This document shows, in pieces, positions 42,573 to 53,985 of a stretch of 64,000 bases of DNA. The position numbers and the translations under genes are program-made. The DNA lies in NCBI RefSeq assembly GCF_003573695.1, contig NC_039365.1, positions 132,085,466 through 132,149,465 of the forward strand. The letters are read 5' to 3'. Each line of letters begins with the position of its first letter. The first letter of the stretch is position 1. The notes beneath the pieces are model-generated. The model saw only the letters and a list, made by a program, of their open reading frames with translations. It made no database searches and was not told the origin of the DNA. The stretch is from Papaver somniferum. Lineage: Eukaryota; Streptophyta; Magnoliopsida; Ranunculales; Papaveraceae.

Positions 42573-43800
42573 GGTGTATGTCATGTAAATAGGCATCAGA
42601 TGTAAGCATTTTGAGTTGTAATTGAGTGGAAAAAGAAGTGAGCGGTAATATACTGAGAAGAGAATTACTCTAATGCGAAGAGTAAGTGGAGTCAGTGAAT
42701 TTTGTAAACAAAAGTGAGTGTGTACGACCAATGTTTTTGAGAGCATTAAAATTCACGATTCTTAAACCACGTTTGAGTTATTGGTGAGTTAAGTGAGCCA
42801 GTTTACTCATTTTCAATACGCATTGGCCTTTAATCCCAAAATCATTTCCAACAAAGAGAACATGCATCTACAAGTACAAATGCGTCGAGTTATATATGAA
42901 CCAATATATACCATTCACATTCGATATTCCTTCAGTTATGAATCAACAAAACTCATCCAGGATCTCTCTAAAACAACCCCTATTTTTAGTTCTGTCAGGA
43001 ATTTCATCAAACACCTACCATACCTAAACAATTCATTAATTTATTGATTTTAAGCAAAATTAATAAGAACCCAGTAAAGAAAACAATCAAAAAAGAAAAA
43101 CTCAAATAAGGAATTTAGACATTTAGTTAGTTATCAATACTTACCAGTAACAATTGCATCTCCATCAATTCAGCAATTCCAGTTCCATGAACATTTGCAA
43201 CTGTGTTGGAGTATGAAAAACCAGAATGACCTCTTCTCTAAACCCAATTCCTTTCGTACATATCTTCTTGCAACTGCTGCTTGTTGTATTCAACATCACA
43301 ATCAATCGAATCAAGTTGATTGAAACAAACAATTATGAATTCGATTTTTTTTTTAAGTTGGATGAAAATCAAAGTAGAATTTGATGTCAGGAGTAACGTT
43401 GTCACTCTATTAGAAGAATCCGGAAAAAATTGAAAAAAAAAATGATTGAGATTTGAAGAGTTTTGAAGAAATTGAGATGAGAAAAAATGGAAAAAAAAAT
43501 ATGTGACAGACAAACTACAATAGAGTGACCATATGATGAGACAAACGAAAAAAAAACAAGAAAAAAAAACACCCTAACATGTTCTTCTTCCACAACTTCT
43601 TGTTCTTATTCCATCACTCTTTTGATCTTCTCTGAGTTCTAGTACAGAGTTTAATAACGAGGAGAGAAAGAAAAAGGACACAAATACCGAGGAGAAGCAA
43701 CTTTTGGGAGAAGTCGACTTCTGGGAGAAGCAAAAACATTTGGCTCCCAAAAAAGTTAGTTTCCTACTTCTATAAGTTGTTTCCAAAACTAACACCCAAA
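42573..43800. other. Mostly noncoding; one minus-strand exon-like segment
   Basis: 42573-42800 looks like LTR-type sequence with no coding motif. On the minus strand 43237-43144 reads RRGHSGFSYSNTVANVHGTG then IAELMEMQ and ends in a GTAAGT donor; it may be an upstream exon of the fragment at 39768-40442. 43380-43570 is A-rich. Inverted AGTCAATAAGT/ACTTATTGACT words occur at 43808-43845. Confidence 0.35.
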
Positions 43801-44295
43801 CAAGCTTTCGACTTATTGACTTTCAGAAGTCAATAAGTTACTTATGTTTGTCTGTCCAAACAGGCTATAAGTCATATAAGTCTCCACGTTGAACGGTGGG
43901 AGTACCTCCTTCCTCTTTCGACACTGACCCTCACCCATTCTTAGAATTGCTTGGTTCCCCTTTTCCTCAAAGGAGAGAAAAACAAGACTTTTGCTAACAA
44001 AATGGAGAGTTCTTTTCGTGAAAAGAAAGAAGAAAATAATTTTTCTCCATCTCTTTTCATCCAAATCCAGAAACATCTCCAACTCTTTTTGTCCAAAACA
44101 ATTTTTCCCTATCACTGAAAAAGCCTAAAAAACAAAATATTTTTTGTGTCTCCATGATCCTTCTTTTTCTTTTCTCTTTTCAGAACCATAATCTTGTAAG
44201 TAACTAACCTTTTTATTTTGTTTGTTGCAGAGATTAGTGTCATTCTTAACTAATCTTTTTCCGTAAGATCTTTTGTCTATTGAATATAAAAGAAA
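43801..44295. other. Leader-like region before an unidentified plus-strand gene fragment
   Basis: T/C-rich. The block GACCCTCACCCATTCTTAGAAT at about 43927 is repeated, with one change, at about 47970 in the same orientation, bracketing the exon-rich region between. Confidence 0.4.
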
Positions 44296-45110
44296 GATGG
44301 TTGATTTGCGCAAGCATGTTCCTAATATCCCGTAAGTTTTTTTTCTTTTTTTTTCTTTTAACCCTAACTGTTTTGTACTAACCCTAAAATCAGTAGTTTC
44401 CCTGTGGATCATGTCTGATTTATTTTGTTTTGATTGTTTCATCTTATTCACAGAGGCGGTTGATGTTGTCACAAAGAGTTGTTCGAGTTCACGATTTTCA
44501 CTCGAAAGCAGTTGTTACAACCATCATTACTACTGAAGGTATGAATTCTATTTGTCAATTTAGGATTTTCTTTTTATTGATTATAATGCAGCATGCAGGT
44601 GATAGTGGCTTAATGCGATTAAGGTTTTTACTGCAAAACGCATCACGAGTTTTTTTTACTGCTGATTTCTTTTGTTTGGATTTATCAAATCTGAGGTCTT
44701 TTGATGATTTTATTCAGTTCTTTCCTCTGTTTATCTGTTCATGGAACAATAAACCCTTAACCATTGATCTTCATTGTAATTGGTTTGGTTGGTGTGTTTA
44801 GGAGGAAGCCAGAGGAGTTGAAATTTCGCAATTAAACTATCTTGAGCTTGCTGTTAATCTTGCAAAAAGAGGGCCAAAAAGCTGGTAAGTCATGCTTCTG
44901 TTTCTTCTTTATTGGTAATTGGGAACTACACTAGAATTGTATGAGACACATTGTTGCGATTTAATTTTTACTGAATCTCTTAGTGTGGTGGCCACAGTCT
45001 GCAAGGAAGTGTCTCATGCAATCGTTGACCAGGTAGTAGAAGCACTGAGAATGTTAACATCTGATGAAAAGAAAAAACCAATCTTGGTTAACATTTGATA
45101 GGTACGTGCT
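44296..45110 (+). pseudogene. Unidentified spliced gene fragment, plus strand
   Basis: Exon-like pieces: 44296-44330 (MVDLRKHVPNI, GTAAGT donor); about 44455-44538 (RLMLSQRVVRVHDFHSKAVV, GTATGA donor); 44802-44882 (EEARGVEISQLNYLELAVNL, AKRGPKS, GTAAGT donor); and about 44983-45100 (VVATVCKEVSHAIVDQVVEA, LRMLTSDEKKKPILVNI, stop). Frames join across the last intron. The protein family is not recognised. The neighbouring WAT1-like exon and repeats suggest captured or decayed sequence. Confidence 0.4.
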
Positions 45111-46000
45111 TCAAATTTATTAATTTTAATATTATTTGATTGATTATCTTTAGTCACCAACAATTGATCAAATTTGGTATTTGAAATTGTGGCAATGTTT
45201 TTTGCTTTGTTTTTTTCCCCCCTAAAAGTCTTTGCCTAGCCCTTCATATTGTAAGGAAACCAACTAATAGCTCTAATTTCATTTCATGGATAGACTGTCA
45301 TACATGACAGTTGTATACTAAGCATTCTTTTGAAAGCTAAGTTGTCGAGCTATATTATAGTTGAGCTCCCCAAACCACAAAGTGGGGTTCAAATATGCCA
45401 TGAAAGGGTATGAGAAATGGCTTTAAAATGTAAACGAAACGACAAGGACACCTGTTAAGAGATTCAGAGAATTGACAATACTTTCTTCCAGCTCAACAGT
45501 CCTATGACTTCTGGGAAAATTTTACAAAATAATATGTCTGCAGTTTTGTGTATATCTGCACTCCGTATTCTTTAGAATTCACATGCACTCTTCTTTTCGT
45601 GTCTTTGTCTTGGTTATTTCATATTTCCATTATATGCAGAACTTTTCACAAATGCAATTACTCAAATGGATGCAGAAAAATCAGTTCTGCATGGAAAGTT
45701 AAGCATACCTCTTGAGCAAGAGCCATTAAAGAAAAATTGAGATCCAAGGCCGGCATTATAGTGGTGTCAAGAGGTTGGCAGTCTCTCAAACTTAATATCT
45801 TTATAAAGGTAGTGGAGCTAAGTCTTTGAGGATGGAGATATATACAACTGTGAGTAGTACCTCCTGACTTGCAAATTAAAAGTCTAAATTGTGAGTTTAC
45901 AGATCTGGGGTTTGGCATGGACTTCTCTTGACCATAGAGGAAGCTGGCGTGTCCCAAGTGCAGGTAATTTTGAAAACTGTTGCTTCACGCAGTCAAAAGT
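45111..46000. other. No clear gene
   Basis: Mostly intron-like T-rich sequence. A short plus-strand stretch NAITQMDAEKSVLHGKLSIP at about 45651-45710 could be another exon of the preceding fragment. The minus-strand open frame at 45658-45957 has no known motif. Confidence 0.3.
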
Positions 46001-46296
46001 GAAAAAATGCACGAACTGTATTGGTACAAGCATCTGTATGTATTTCCTTTTTTAGCATGACTATGATGTGCTTGCGGTTTATTTTTTTCCTACAGTTTCT
46101 CCTGAACATAATATGCCACTTTTAAAATAAGTTGAACACTAACTAATGTTGCAAAAAATGCACGAACTGTATTGGTACAAGCATCTATATGCATTTCCTT
46201 TTTTAGCATGACTATGATGTGCTTGCCGTTTATTTTTTTCCCACGGTTTCTCCTAAACATAATAGGCCACTTTTATAATAAGCTGAACACTAATGT
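46001..46296 (+). repeat. Tandem duplication, unit about 150 bp
   Basis: Two adjacent units beginning AAAAAATGCACGAACTGTAT (46003 and 46154), alike over their whole length. Confidence 0.9.
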
Positions 46297-46574
46297 TGCA
46301 ACTTGAAAATTGTCTGTGTACTTCATCTTGATGTGAACCAGTCATTTTGTGTGCTGGTGTTTTTGATTTTTAGTCTGGTCATTTGACTCTCTATTCACAT
46401 GTACTGGATGGGTTTAGCTCCCAAAAAACGCCTTATCAATGCTATTGTTGCCGCTCTTGGTTTGAAATGTCCCCTGAAATCATCTTTTACGTTAATTCTG
46501 CAACTTGGTTTTCTACTTTGTTGATTATATTGTTTTGCTAATAATATTCCAAAGTCATCAGAAAACTAGCTCAT
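46297..46574. other. Spacer, no gene recognised
   Basis: A short plus-strand stretch MGLAPKKRLINAIVAALGLK at about 46409-46470 is exon-like but unidentified. Confidence 0.3.
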
Positions 46575-46950
46575 GAAGTGGAACCTCCTATTAAATCGTC
46601 TTTCATCATATGCTAATCGGAGTTAGTTCTTATACTTCCCTGTCTCAAAGTTTTTTTTCCTTTTCATTTTTGGGTTGTTGATTTGATTTTGATTACAGGT
46701 CTTATTCTTATATTTCAAAGCTAATTATGCTCTTTGTGACAAGCTATCGGACTAGGTTCCACCCAAGAAAGACGATGACAAAGGAAAAGATGGTGAAGTG
46801 GAACCTCCTATTAGATCGTCTTTCATCATATTCTTACCGGAGTTGGTTCTTATATTCCCCTGTCTCGAACTTTTGTTTCTTATTCATTATTTGGGTTGTT
46901 GATTTGATTTAGATTACAGGTCTCATTGTTATATTTCGAAGCTGATTGTA
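46575..46950 (+). repeat. Direct repeat of about 155 bp, offset 218 bp
   Basis: GAAGTGGAACCTCCTATTA and following sequence at 46576 recurs at 46794 with moderate divergence, through GTTGTTGATTTGATTT-GATTACAGGTCT. Confidence 0.85.
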
Positions 46951-47361
46951 AACCAACATGTACCATGAATTTCCATATAGGTAAGAGTTACTAGAAACAT
47001 TTTAATTAGGATGTTTTTGTTTAGGTTGAATTTTTTGCTTTTATTTCATGGTTATTTTTGTGCACATATATATAGTTAGGATTGGAGAAGACGAATATAA
47101 GATTGTAAGGTGTCAAGCCAAAGTTGTGGGAACTATAATGTAACCGTGGATGTGCAATTTACAGGGTACCATTGAGATGGTTATGCCAAAGCAGGTTCAT
47201 GTTTGAAGATCATGTATGTACTGCTGACAACAATTGGCTTGGCTTGATAGTTTTTATATGCTATAGCTTGGGCATTTCTACATGTATGCAATGATTATCA
47301 ATTTGTATTCTCATTGTCACGATTTATTTGATTTTACTACTCAACGTATGCTTCTGAATTT

Positions 47362-47698
47362 ATGTTAGGCAGTAACAATGAAGATGTACACATCACAACT
47401 TTCTCCGACAGCTCTAATATGCTTTTTGGGGACACTTCAATCCATTGTTGTCACTTTTGTCATGGAGTACAAACCATCAGCTTTTTCTTTTATGATTGTT
47501 CAGTTGATTTCGTATACAACTCTGAGCCTCTCCTCAGTGTGCCATTTCATAACTGCCTTTATTTGTTTATTTTTAAACCAAATTAAAGTTTCAGAAGGAA
47601 CCATCAATTCTCATTTGGCTTCCAAATTAGATGGTCATTTTGTTAATGGCACACTGAGGAGAGGCGAGGAGAATCAAGTGTTGGTATTCAACACATGA
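47362..47698 (+). pseudogene. WAT1-related (nodulin MtN21/EamA-type) transporter fragment
   Basis: The frame from 47378 reads MYTSQLSPTALICFLGTLQS then IVVTFVMEYKPSAFSF. This is a diagnostic exon of the WAT1-related/UMAMIT family of ten-helix membrane transporters (usual form YPA.LSLTA..C..GT.QS..V.L..E). A splice acceptor (GTTAGGCAG) lies just before. After about 40 residues the similarity stops and the frame becomes Leu/Ser/Thr-rich, then ends at 47698. Only one exon is recognised; the rest of the gene is absent nearby, so this is a fragment. Confidence 0.75.
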
Positions 47699-48059
47699 TC
47701 TTTTAGTGTCGGTATTCAAAATAACACAACAACACTAATAAATAAATTCTTCCTATGGTGTTAAACTTTGGACTCATCTTGGTTTACTTTCCCCATCAGA
47801 TTAGATTATCTTTTGGAAATAACAAAGATAAATTTACGGTGAATCGATGCCATTCTGACAGATGAAAATTGCATATTATGATTCGCAAATCTCTTTTCGA
47901 TTCTCATTAGTATTTCTATACATGTATGTTATTGTGTTTATCTGCACAGAATGACCTTTATTTAAACCGTGACCCTCACCCACTCTTAGAATCTAATGCA
48001 AAGTTTTTTAAATTTTTTCACATATTCTTCCTTCGTACACATCTATTCAAGAAATTGCA
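47699..48059. other. Spacer, no gene recognised
   Basis: AT-rich. Contains the second copy of the CCCTCACCCACTCTTAGAAT block at about 47970. Confidence 0.4.
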
Positions 48060-48600
48060 AGAAATTTCGAGGCGATGCCACATCAAATCAAAGATCTTAA
48101 GCGACGGGATGAGGTGAAGCCGCGTCACACCAAATCAAAAAATGTACGATGGGCGAGAAACAAAAAATGATGGTGGATGGTTTGTGAAGCCGCCCGGTGC
48201 GTAGAAACACACCACACCTTTATTTAGTTAGATTAGTGAAATTTTAACATTTCCAGTTAGTAGGCAAGTGTTTATCGGCACAACACACCTTGATATTATG
48301 GAATGGAATGTTGTAATAGTATTATTGCCGAATAAAATGCTTTTTCTGGACCTTAATGAGCAATAACGATGAACTTAAAAGTCTGTATGTTTCTTAGAAA
48401 TATGAAGTCCTAGATCTGCCAGGTCTATTGCTGGACTTAAAAATGCATCGGGACGGGGCGAGGCGAAGCCGAGCCATACCTAATCAAAAATGTATCGTGA
48501 TGGGGTAGGATGAAACCCACGACACCTAATAAAAAATTCACGATGGGGCGAGGTGAAGCCTCATCACACCAAATCAAAAATACCGCTAAAAATGAAAAAA
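48060..48600 (-). repeat. Tandem repeat of about 45-60 bp (inverse of the 30.5-kb array)
   Basis: Units such as CACACCAAATCAAAAAATG-ACGATGGGGCGAGGTGAAGC recur at about 48105, 48460, 48505 and 48560. Read on the minus strand they match the array at 30492-30749 just outside the 5' LTR. Confidence 0.75.
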
Positions 48601-49052
48601 AATGCCCGAACGTAACACGGGCACAAAATCTAATCGATACTAACAGACGTGCGCATATTATATTATAAAATTCAACCAAACCAAATCAATTATTATAGAA
48701 TTCTGATAAGGATTGAATCAAACCAAATCATGTAATTGAACGTACGCATATAATAATATTATAAAATTCATATCAATCAACTGATATAACTTCCATGGAC
48801 GAAACCTCTACGGATCAAGTTGATTTACACCACGGACTTGACCAATTAATTATGGGATACAACAGAGTCATATTAAATTAATTTTCACCACTGCTTTAAC
48901 ATTGGTATGTCGAATTCAAAAACAGGGAAGGGAAAGAAAAAAAGGAGATAGTAAATCCAACTTATCTGATTTGATTCCAGCAATTTCAACATTAGATTCG
49001 TGCAATCAATCGATTCAATCTAGCTCTGCGGTATAGCTTCTTGCTGATAACG
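48601..49052. other. Spacer; minus-strand Copia leader at its right end
   Basis: 48601-48880 has no recognisable feature. 48920-49050 read on the minus strand resembles a Copia leader (CGTTATCAGCAAGAAGCTAT then a short frame start). Confidence 0.45.
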
Positions 49053-49200
49053 TGTTTTAGGAGAATTACGGATGAAACAAGGAAAGATAAGAGGAAGGAG
49101 AAGATTATTAGGAGAGTTATGTAAAATCATTACATAGTTTCCCTTATATACAACCCTAGGAATCTAGTTTCCCTTATATACAACTCTAGAAATATATCTT
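49053..49200 (-). repeat. Copia LTR fragment, minus strand
   Basis: The minus strand shows an LTR 3' part (TATATAAGGGAAACT twice, CTCTCCTAATAATC, ending CCTAAAACA) directly followed by CGTTATCAGCAAG, the same kind of LTR/leader junction as at 30917. The LTR start is not clear. It is not the same family as the LTRs at 30755 and 53009. Confidence 0.55.
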
Positions 49201-52070
49201 AGAGAAACTAATGAGTCAAACTAGTGAAATGTAAATCACTATAGTATTTGGATTATTGAATCCATATTGACTTCGACGATGAAATATTGGGAATTGACTC
49301 ATATAGGCTTTGACATAACCATAAAAGCACTTTGGTTGTGACATGATGTTTCGTTTTGAAAGGACTCATACGTACATCACTGTGTTTGAGTGGACGAGAC
49401 AATGGGAAAAAGATTGACAGAATGCGTAGTAATATCGTATCTCTAAATAAGTGTTCTCTAAAGAACTAGATGCACAACCCCCATTCCCTTTATGCTTTTA
49501 AGAAAGAGAGCATATCACTCATTTCACAAAGCCTTTAGTAAAATAGGACCGAGACCATCCTAAGATGCAAATGGTAAAAAATCCATATTACAAAGAAAAC
49601 AAGGTGATATTTAGAAAAATTATCCATGCAGAATGCGGACCATTAAAGTGACTTATGGCTCTCATGGATTTTTTAACATTTTGGACTAGTTATAGTTCCC
49701 AAGTAATGTTGCGTTTGGAAATTTACTAGCACACATTATACATGTAAGTACTTACCACCCCTTGTAAATGCTAGAGAGTATGCATCAAAAAGACTTGATG
49801 GTTATTGCATGTTTAATAGGATCAATGTAGAGCATCCTATTCCCTATGGTCTCACAAAGACTATCATCAAAGGTTACATATGGTTCCTAAGGCATGGTTA
49901 TGCGTACAAACCTACCTTTAAATGCTTGGAGAATATGCAATATTACACGCATCTTCACTTATTCGTTTTAGTCCCACAATTGGTCAACCATTCTTTATGT
50001 ACCAGTTGGTAACTGGTACAAGCCTGACATTTTGTGTTCTTACGCCTTTTTGGTTGCACTATATATATGCCCTTACGACTCCACATCGTACTATGATGGG
50101 TCATCGAAATGATTAAGTGATTATGTTGGACAAGAATTTCCAACAATTATCCGTATTTTAAAACCTTTGGCAGGAGATCTTACCGCTAGATTTGCGGGTT
50201 ATCACTTTAATGAGAGTCTTCCCGTCATTAGGGGGAGATAAGAAAAGGTATTTTTTAAGGGAACGATGGGAATTATCGTGGTGTGATCCCACTGTATCTC
50301 ATATTGATTCTTGTACTCCACAAATGCAAATGTGAAATGAAAGAATAATCGATTTTCAGAATGTACATTGATGTCGCTAAAGGGATGAGATCACACATAC
50401 CAGCTGCAAAATTACCTGCAAGGTTACAAATCCTTAATAAGGGATATACACTATAGACTAAGGTGTTGCAACTACACTTAGTGGAAGTGTGGTTGAGGCC
50501 GTCGCTCCATAAAGGAAGTTGGAGAGACCACTTGGTTCGATCAATCCTCACCTAGAAATGAAGTAGGTGAGGAAGGCACAACTTACTTATATCATCAGAA
50601 ATCATCTCATAAGATTGTCTCTGAATATGTCCATCAATCAAACTGGAGGACGCTCCGAAGTTTAATGATTCCAGAGAATAATGACATCCCAAGTGGATTA
50701 TGAGAATGCGCATGAGTCAACAGAAAGATCATGCAAGCATATTGATGATTAATATCATATACACTCGCTTAAGGAAATAGAGAAAGATGAGATCGAACTG
50801 TGCTCCTTGTTACTTAATGTCAACGAATAACATATTTGACCTATACAATCCAGGTAGAACTTGGTTCTTTGACAAATATACAGGTATTTGGTGTGATAGT
50901 GCTAACCAACCAAGTGTAAAGCCTATTGGACATACATGATTAATTTGTCATTAAGCATAATGAGAAGAAAGAAGTCTTAAAGTATAAAGACTCGCCTTGT
51001 GGAGTGAGGTTTCTCACAAAGCCATGGAATTGTTTTTGTAATGAACTTCATAGTGTTCGGCTACTCAGTTAGCTTTGTAATTTCAAAAGGACTTGAAATG
51101 CAACATATGTATGTAGTTGTTACGTATCTCTAAAAGAATCAAGAGATAGAAGATATTTACAAAAGTACTTAATGGCCTTTTGTTACCCAAATTAAGTGAC
51201 TCTAAACCACATAGTGCGTTTACAGTTAGATAGAATGCTCACTTATAGATATAAGCAATCGGGCGGATGTGGTATACCCGTTTAAGTGGCTATTTGATTT
51301 GGAGGGGATAGACAAGTAAGTTATTTTTCCTTGCGTATTCACAAGAAAGTTCCTGATTTGGAATTGTAGCTACCTATGTCGATGGTATAGACATGATGGG
51401 TACTCTTGATGTAATAAGAGACCTTAAAAGCTATTTGAAATCCGAATTTGAGATTAAAAATTGGGAAAAGCTCGACCGAATACTGAACTTATGGTATACT
51501 ATTCCACTAGTTTGCATATGTCGAAAGTTGTCATGCAATTTAATAAAGACATGCATCCTGATATCACTCCCATGATTAGTCGAGGTATAAATGTAAGTAA
51601 GTGACCATTTCGTCTAAAGAAAGATGACGAAGATGTGTTGGGAGATGAAATTCTCATATTTAAGTACAATATACGCATTGTTGTACTTAGTATAGTAATA
51701 TACTCGATTAAATTTTACATCCTCATGGAACTTGTTAGCTAGATATAGCTCAGCGCCAACACAACCTCATTGGAATGGTACAATGAATGTAATCATATAC
51801 TTAAAAGTAACCATTGACATGAGTTTGTTTTATCCCAACAAAGATATAAAAATGAATGATAAAGGAACTGCAATTCAAAGGTTGTTGATTATGAAGGAAC
51901 AATAATCTCTTCTCAAACGAAAGTAATCAGAGGGAGATACGGTAGACTATTTTCTAAGTCATTACCGATATTCAGTTTCGAAAAGTACATGACTAAAGAA
52001 ACTGTCTGGAACAAATCTGAAAGTAATCAAGGGGTGATGCCGGCATCAGGGGGAGGATCCAAGGATATGA
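49201..52070 (+). pseudogene. Copia pol fragment, plus strand (integrase to RNase H)
   Basis: Multi-frame translation follows Copia pol. The integrase end (MFNRINVEHPIPYGLTKTII, then YAILHASSLIRFSPTIGQPF) at 49809-50012 is followed by a TPHRTMMG segment and YVGQEFPTIIRILKPLAGDL with TARFAGYHFNESLPVIRGR. RT has TYRYKQSGGCGIP near 51245 and IVATYVDGIDMMGTLDVIRD at about 51363-51420, with YVDG in place of YVDD, followed by KSEFEIKNWEK. The chain-end block LLARYSSAPTQPHWNG lies near 51733-51780. Gag and N-terminal integrase are missing. Many stops and frameshifts. Confidence 0.8.
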
Positions 52071-52999
52071 TGTCGACATATTTTACTTCGAAATTGAAGT
52101 TGTGTTGTACTTTTTTTCCCTTCGATCGAGAATAGTTTTTCCCAAAGGGTTTTGTTACTCGACAAGGTTTTCGCGAGACAACACTAAAAACATCAAGTAT
52201 GTTGAACGTTGAAGACTAGAGATCGCGATGATATTACTGAAAATATCTGAATCAGAAAAATGAAACGCGATATTCTCTTAAGCAACGTAACTTCCAGAAT
52301 CAACAACATGGTCTTATAAACATTAAAGTCACCAAAGTAAAGTGTGATAAACTCCTTTTGAATGCATTAGACTAATGGCGTGTTGAACTATTTTCCTTCA
52401 CCAAGGTTGCTTTTTCCCACAGGGTTTTGTTACTCGGCAAGGTTTTTAATGAGACAACAACAAACACCGGGATTATAATTTTCCAACTAAGGCTATTGTC
52501 TTTACCACGAGGATTTTCTACCTTAAGAGTTGTGAAGCAACTAGTCAACTTTAATGGAGCAAAGTGATCATCTGCAACGGATCACCTTTACTTGCATCTA
52601 TAATGTTGTACTCTTTTCCTTGTCAAGGTTTTAGTGAGGCAAAATATTTGAGTCCATCCATGTTCTAAGTTTTCTTTATATTGTACTCTTTCTATTTAGT
52701 TCAGGTTTTGTCCCTCTGGGTTTTCCTGACAAAGTTTTAACGAGGCAATTAACTTAGACTCGTCGAACTTTGAAAATCGTATTGCATGTGATGAACTGCA
52801 TGTAAAGTACGTGACAACATGTGAAGTACTACATGTGAAGAGTTTTACCAAGGTTTTATCCCACTGGGTTTTTCCTTGTCAAAGTCTTAATGAGGCGATT
52901 GATTTCAGCACAAGTCATCAAGAAGAGGACGACATTTGAAGACCTACAACCGAAGCACTATACATGAAGCACTACAAACAGAGTTCTATTGGACCACAC
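52071..52999 (+). repeat. Copia 3' noncoding region with repeat array
   Basis: Plus-strand counterpart of 32641-33620. Units with GGGTTTTGTTACTCG-CAAGGTTTT and GTCAAGG-TTTAGTGAGGCAA recur about five times before the polypurine tract. Confidence 0.8.
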
Positions 53000-53008
53000 A
53001 AGGGGGAG
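53000..53008 (+). other. Polypurine tract
   Basis: AAGGGGGAG immediately before the TG of the 3' LTR; plus-strand primer site of the Copia element. Confidence 0.85.
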
Positions 53009-53170
53009 TGTTATAGGGCCTACGGTCCATGGGTGTGTGGCCCAACTAGAATCCTAAGGGTTTCTCTTTACATGTATATAAAGGATACTTTACCTATGTA
53101 ATAGGATAATATATAGAAATCCTTCTCCTTCCCTGCCTCTTTGTCTTGTTCTCGATGGTTTACTGCAACA
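53009..53170 (+). repeat. 3' LTR (Copia), 162 bp
   Basis: Matches 30755-30917, with the same TATATAAAGG box (about 53077-53086) and the same end TACTGCAACA; followed by the TATAT duplication. Confidence 0.85.
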
Positions 53171-53175
53171 TATAT

Positions 53176-53614
53176 TTCCTTTTATGTGCGGGTTTTATTT
53201 ATTTTTTTCTTTTATATTCGCAGAAAATATGCACGAAATATGTGGTTTTTTACCTTTGTGTAACAATTTGGAAAAAAAATCCTAATAAGATGTGATGATG
53301 TGATAGGTACCCGACTTCTGATATGAATTTGGACTTCCATATAATTCCAAACACGGTAAATAAAAAGTCTATCTCTTTTTGAAAGCCTAATCTTATCCAG
53401 TTTTACTGTCGTTTCGTAGAACATGCAAAAATATATCCACGCCTGCATTAGACACCTCTAAGCAAATTGCTTTTGATTTCGTCCGATCAAGAGTTGGGCG
53501 TTGTCTGTACTTTAATATAGCCCACTGTCAGCTCAAGTCCAAGGCCGCTAGGGGTGAGCCAAATTTCCACATTTCTCCCCTCTTGCAATCACAATACCAA
53601 TTGATACAATTATA
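53176..53614. other. Host flank of the Copia element, no gene
   Basis: AT-rich flank. Nothing coding is recognised; the minus-strand frame at 53212-53448 lacks motifs. Confidence 0.5.
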
Positions 53615-53983
53615 CTCCCTCCGTCCCACTATTAAGTGACCTATTTACTTTTAGATTTTGTCCCACTATTAAGTGACCTATATCACCAAACAAGGAGATA
53701 TACCTAAGATTATCATTTTAATTGATTATAAGAAATATAAGAAATATGCATAATTTGATAGGCATGTTTATATTCGTTAAGTAGGTGTTTTAAAATGCTT
53801 TTCATTGGTATGAAGTTTGAGAACATCCGTGGTGTAGTTTGAGAGATAAATCATTTCAAAATTTCATTAGTTATTATCCATAAGGGTATAATTGTAAAAA
53901 TGCTTAAATATACTCTTTTCCCTTGCTTTCCTTTAAAATTGTGCAAACTTGAACTAGGTCATTTAATAGTGGGACGAAGGGAG
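53615..53983. mobile_element. Stowaway-like MITE (369 bp)
   Basis: Ends CTCCCTCCGTCCC and, inverted, CTCCCTTCGTCCC, with TA on both sides (53613-53614, 53984-53985). The left end continues with CACTATTAAGTGACCTAT, repeated directly inside at 53660, and mirrored at the right end by ATTTAATAGTGGGAC. Confidence 0.9.
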
Positions 53984-53985
53984 TA

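Larger units (their letters stand above)
30755..53170 (+). mobile_element. Copia LTR retrotransposon expanded by nested insertions (22.4 kb)
   Basis: Two short LTRs, 30755-30917 and 53009-53170, are about 90% alike by eye. Each begins TGTTATAGGGCC and ends TACTGCAACA. TATAT precedes the first (30750-30754) and follows the second (53171-53175), a 5-bp target duplication. A polypurine tract (AAGGGGGAG, 53000-53008) abuts the right LTR. The element's own internal sequence is seen only as a short 5' leader (30918 to about 31150) and the integrase-to-3' end (about 49200-53008). The intervening 18 kb is mostly foreign. Confidence 0.85.

Noticed and set aside
40726..42581. 8-bp target duplication for the hAT-like element
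   Set aside because: Candidate flanks GTGTAGTA and GTGTATGT agree at only five positions, and the flank already contains local direct repeats.
39436..43880. A complete hAT element from 39436 to about 43.8 kb
   Set aside because: Similar words exist at both sides but no matching terminus and no 8-bp duplication could be found.
49053..49200. 5' LTR of the minus-strand Copia fragment at 32597-36680
   Set aside because: Orientation and position would fit, but its sequence does not match the LTR start at 32597-32640, so it belongs to another family.
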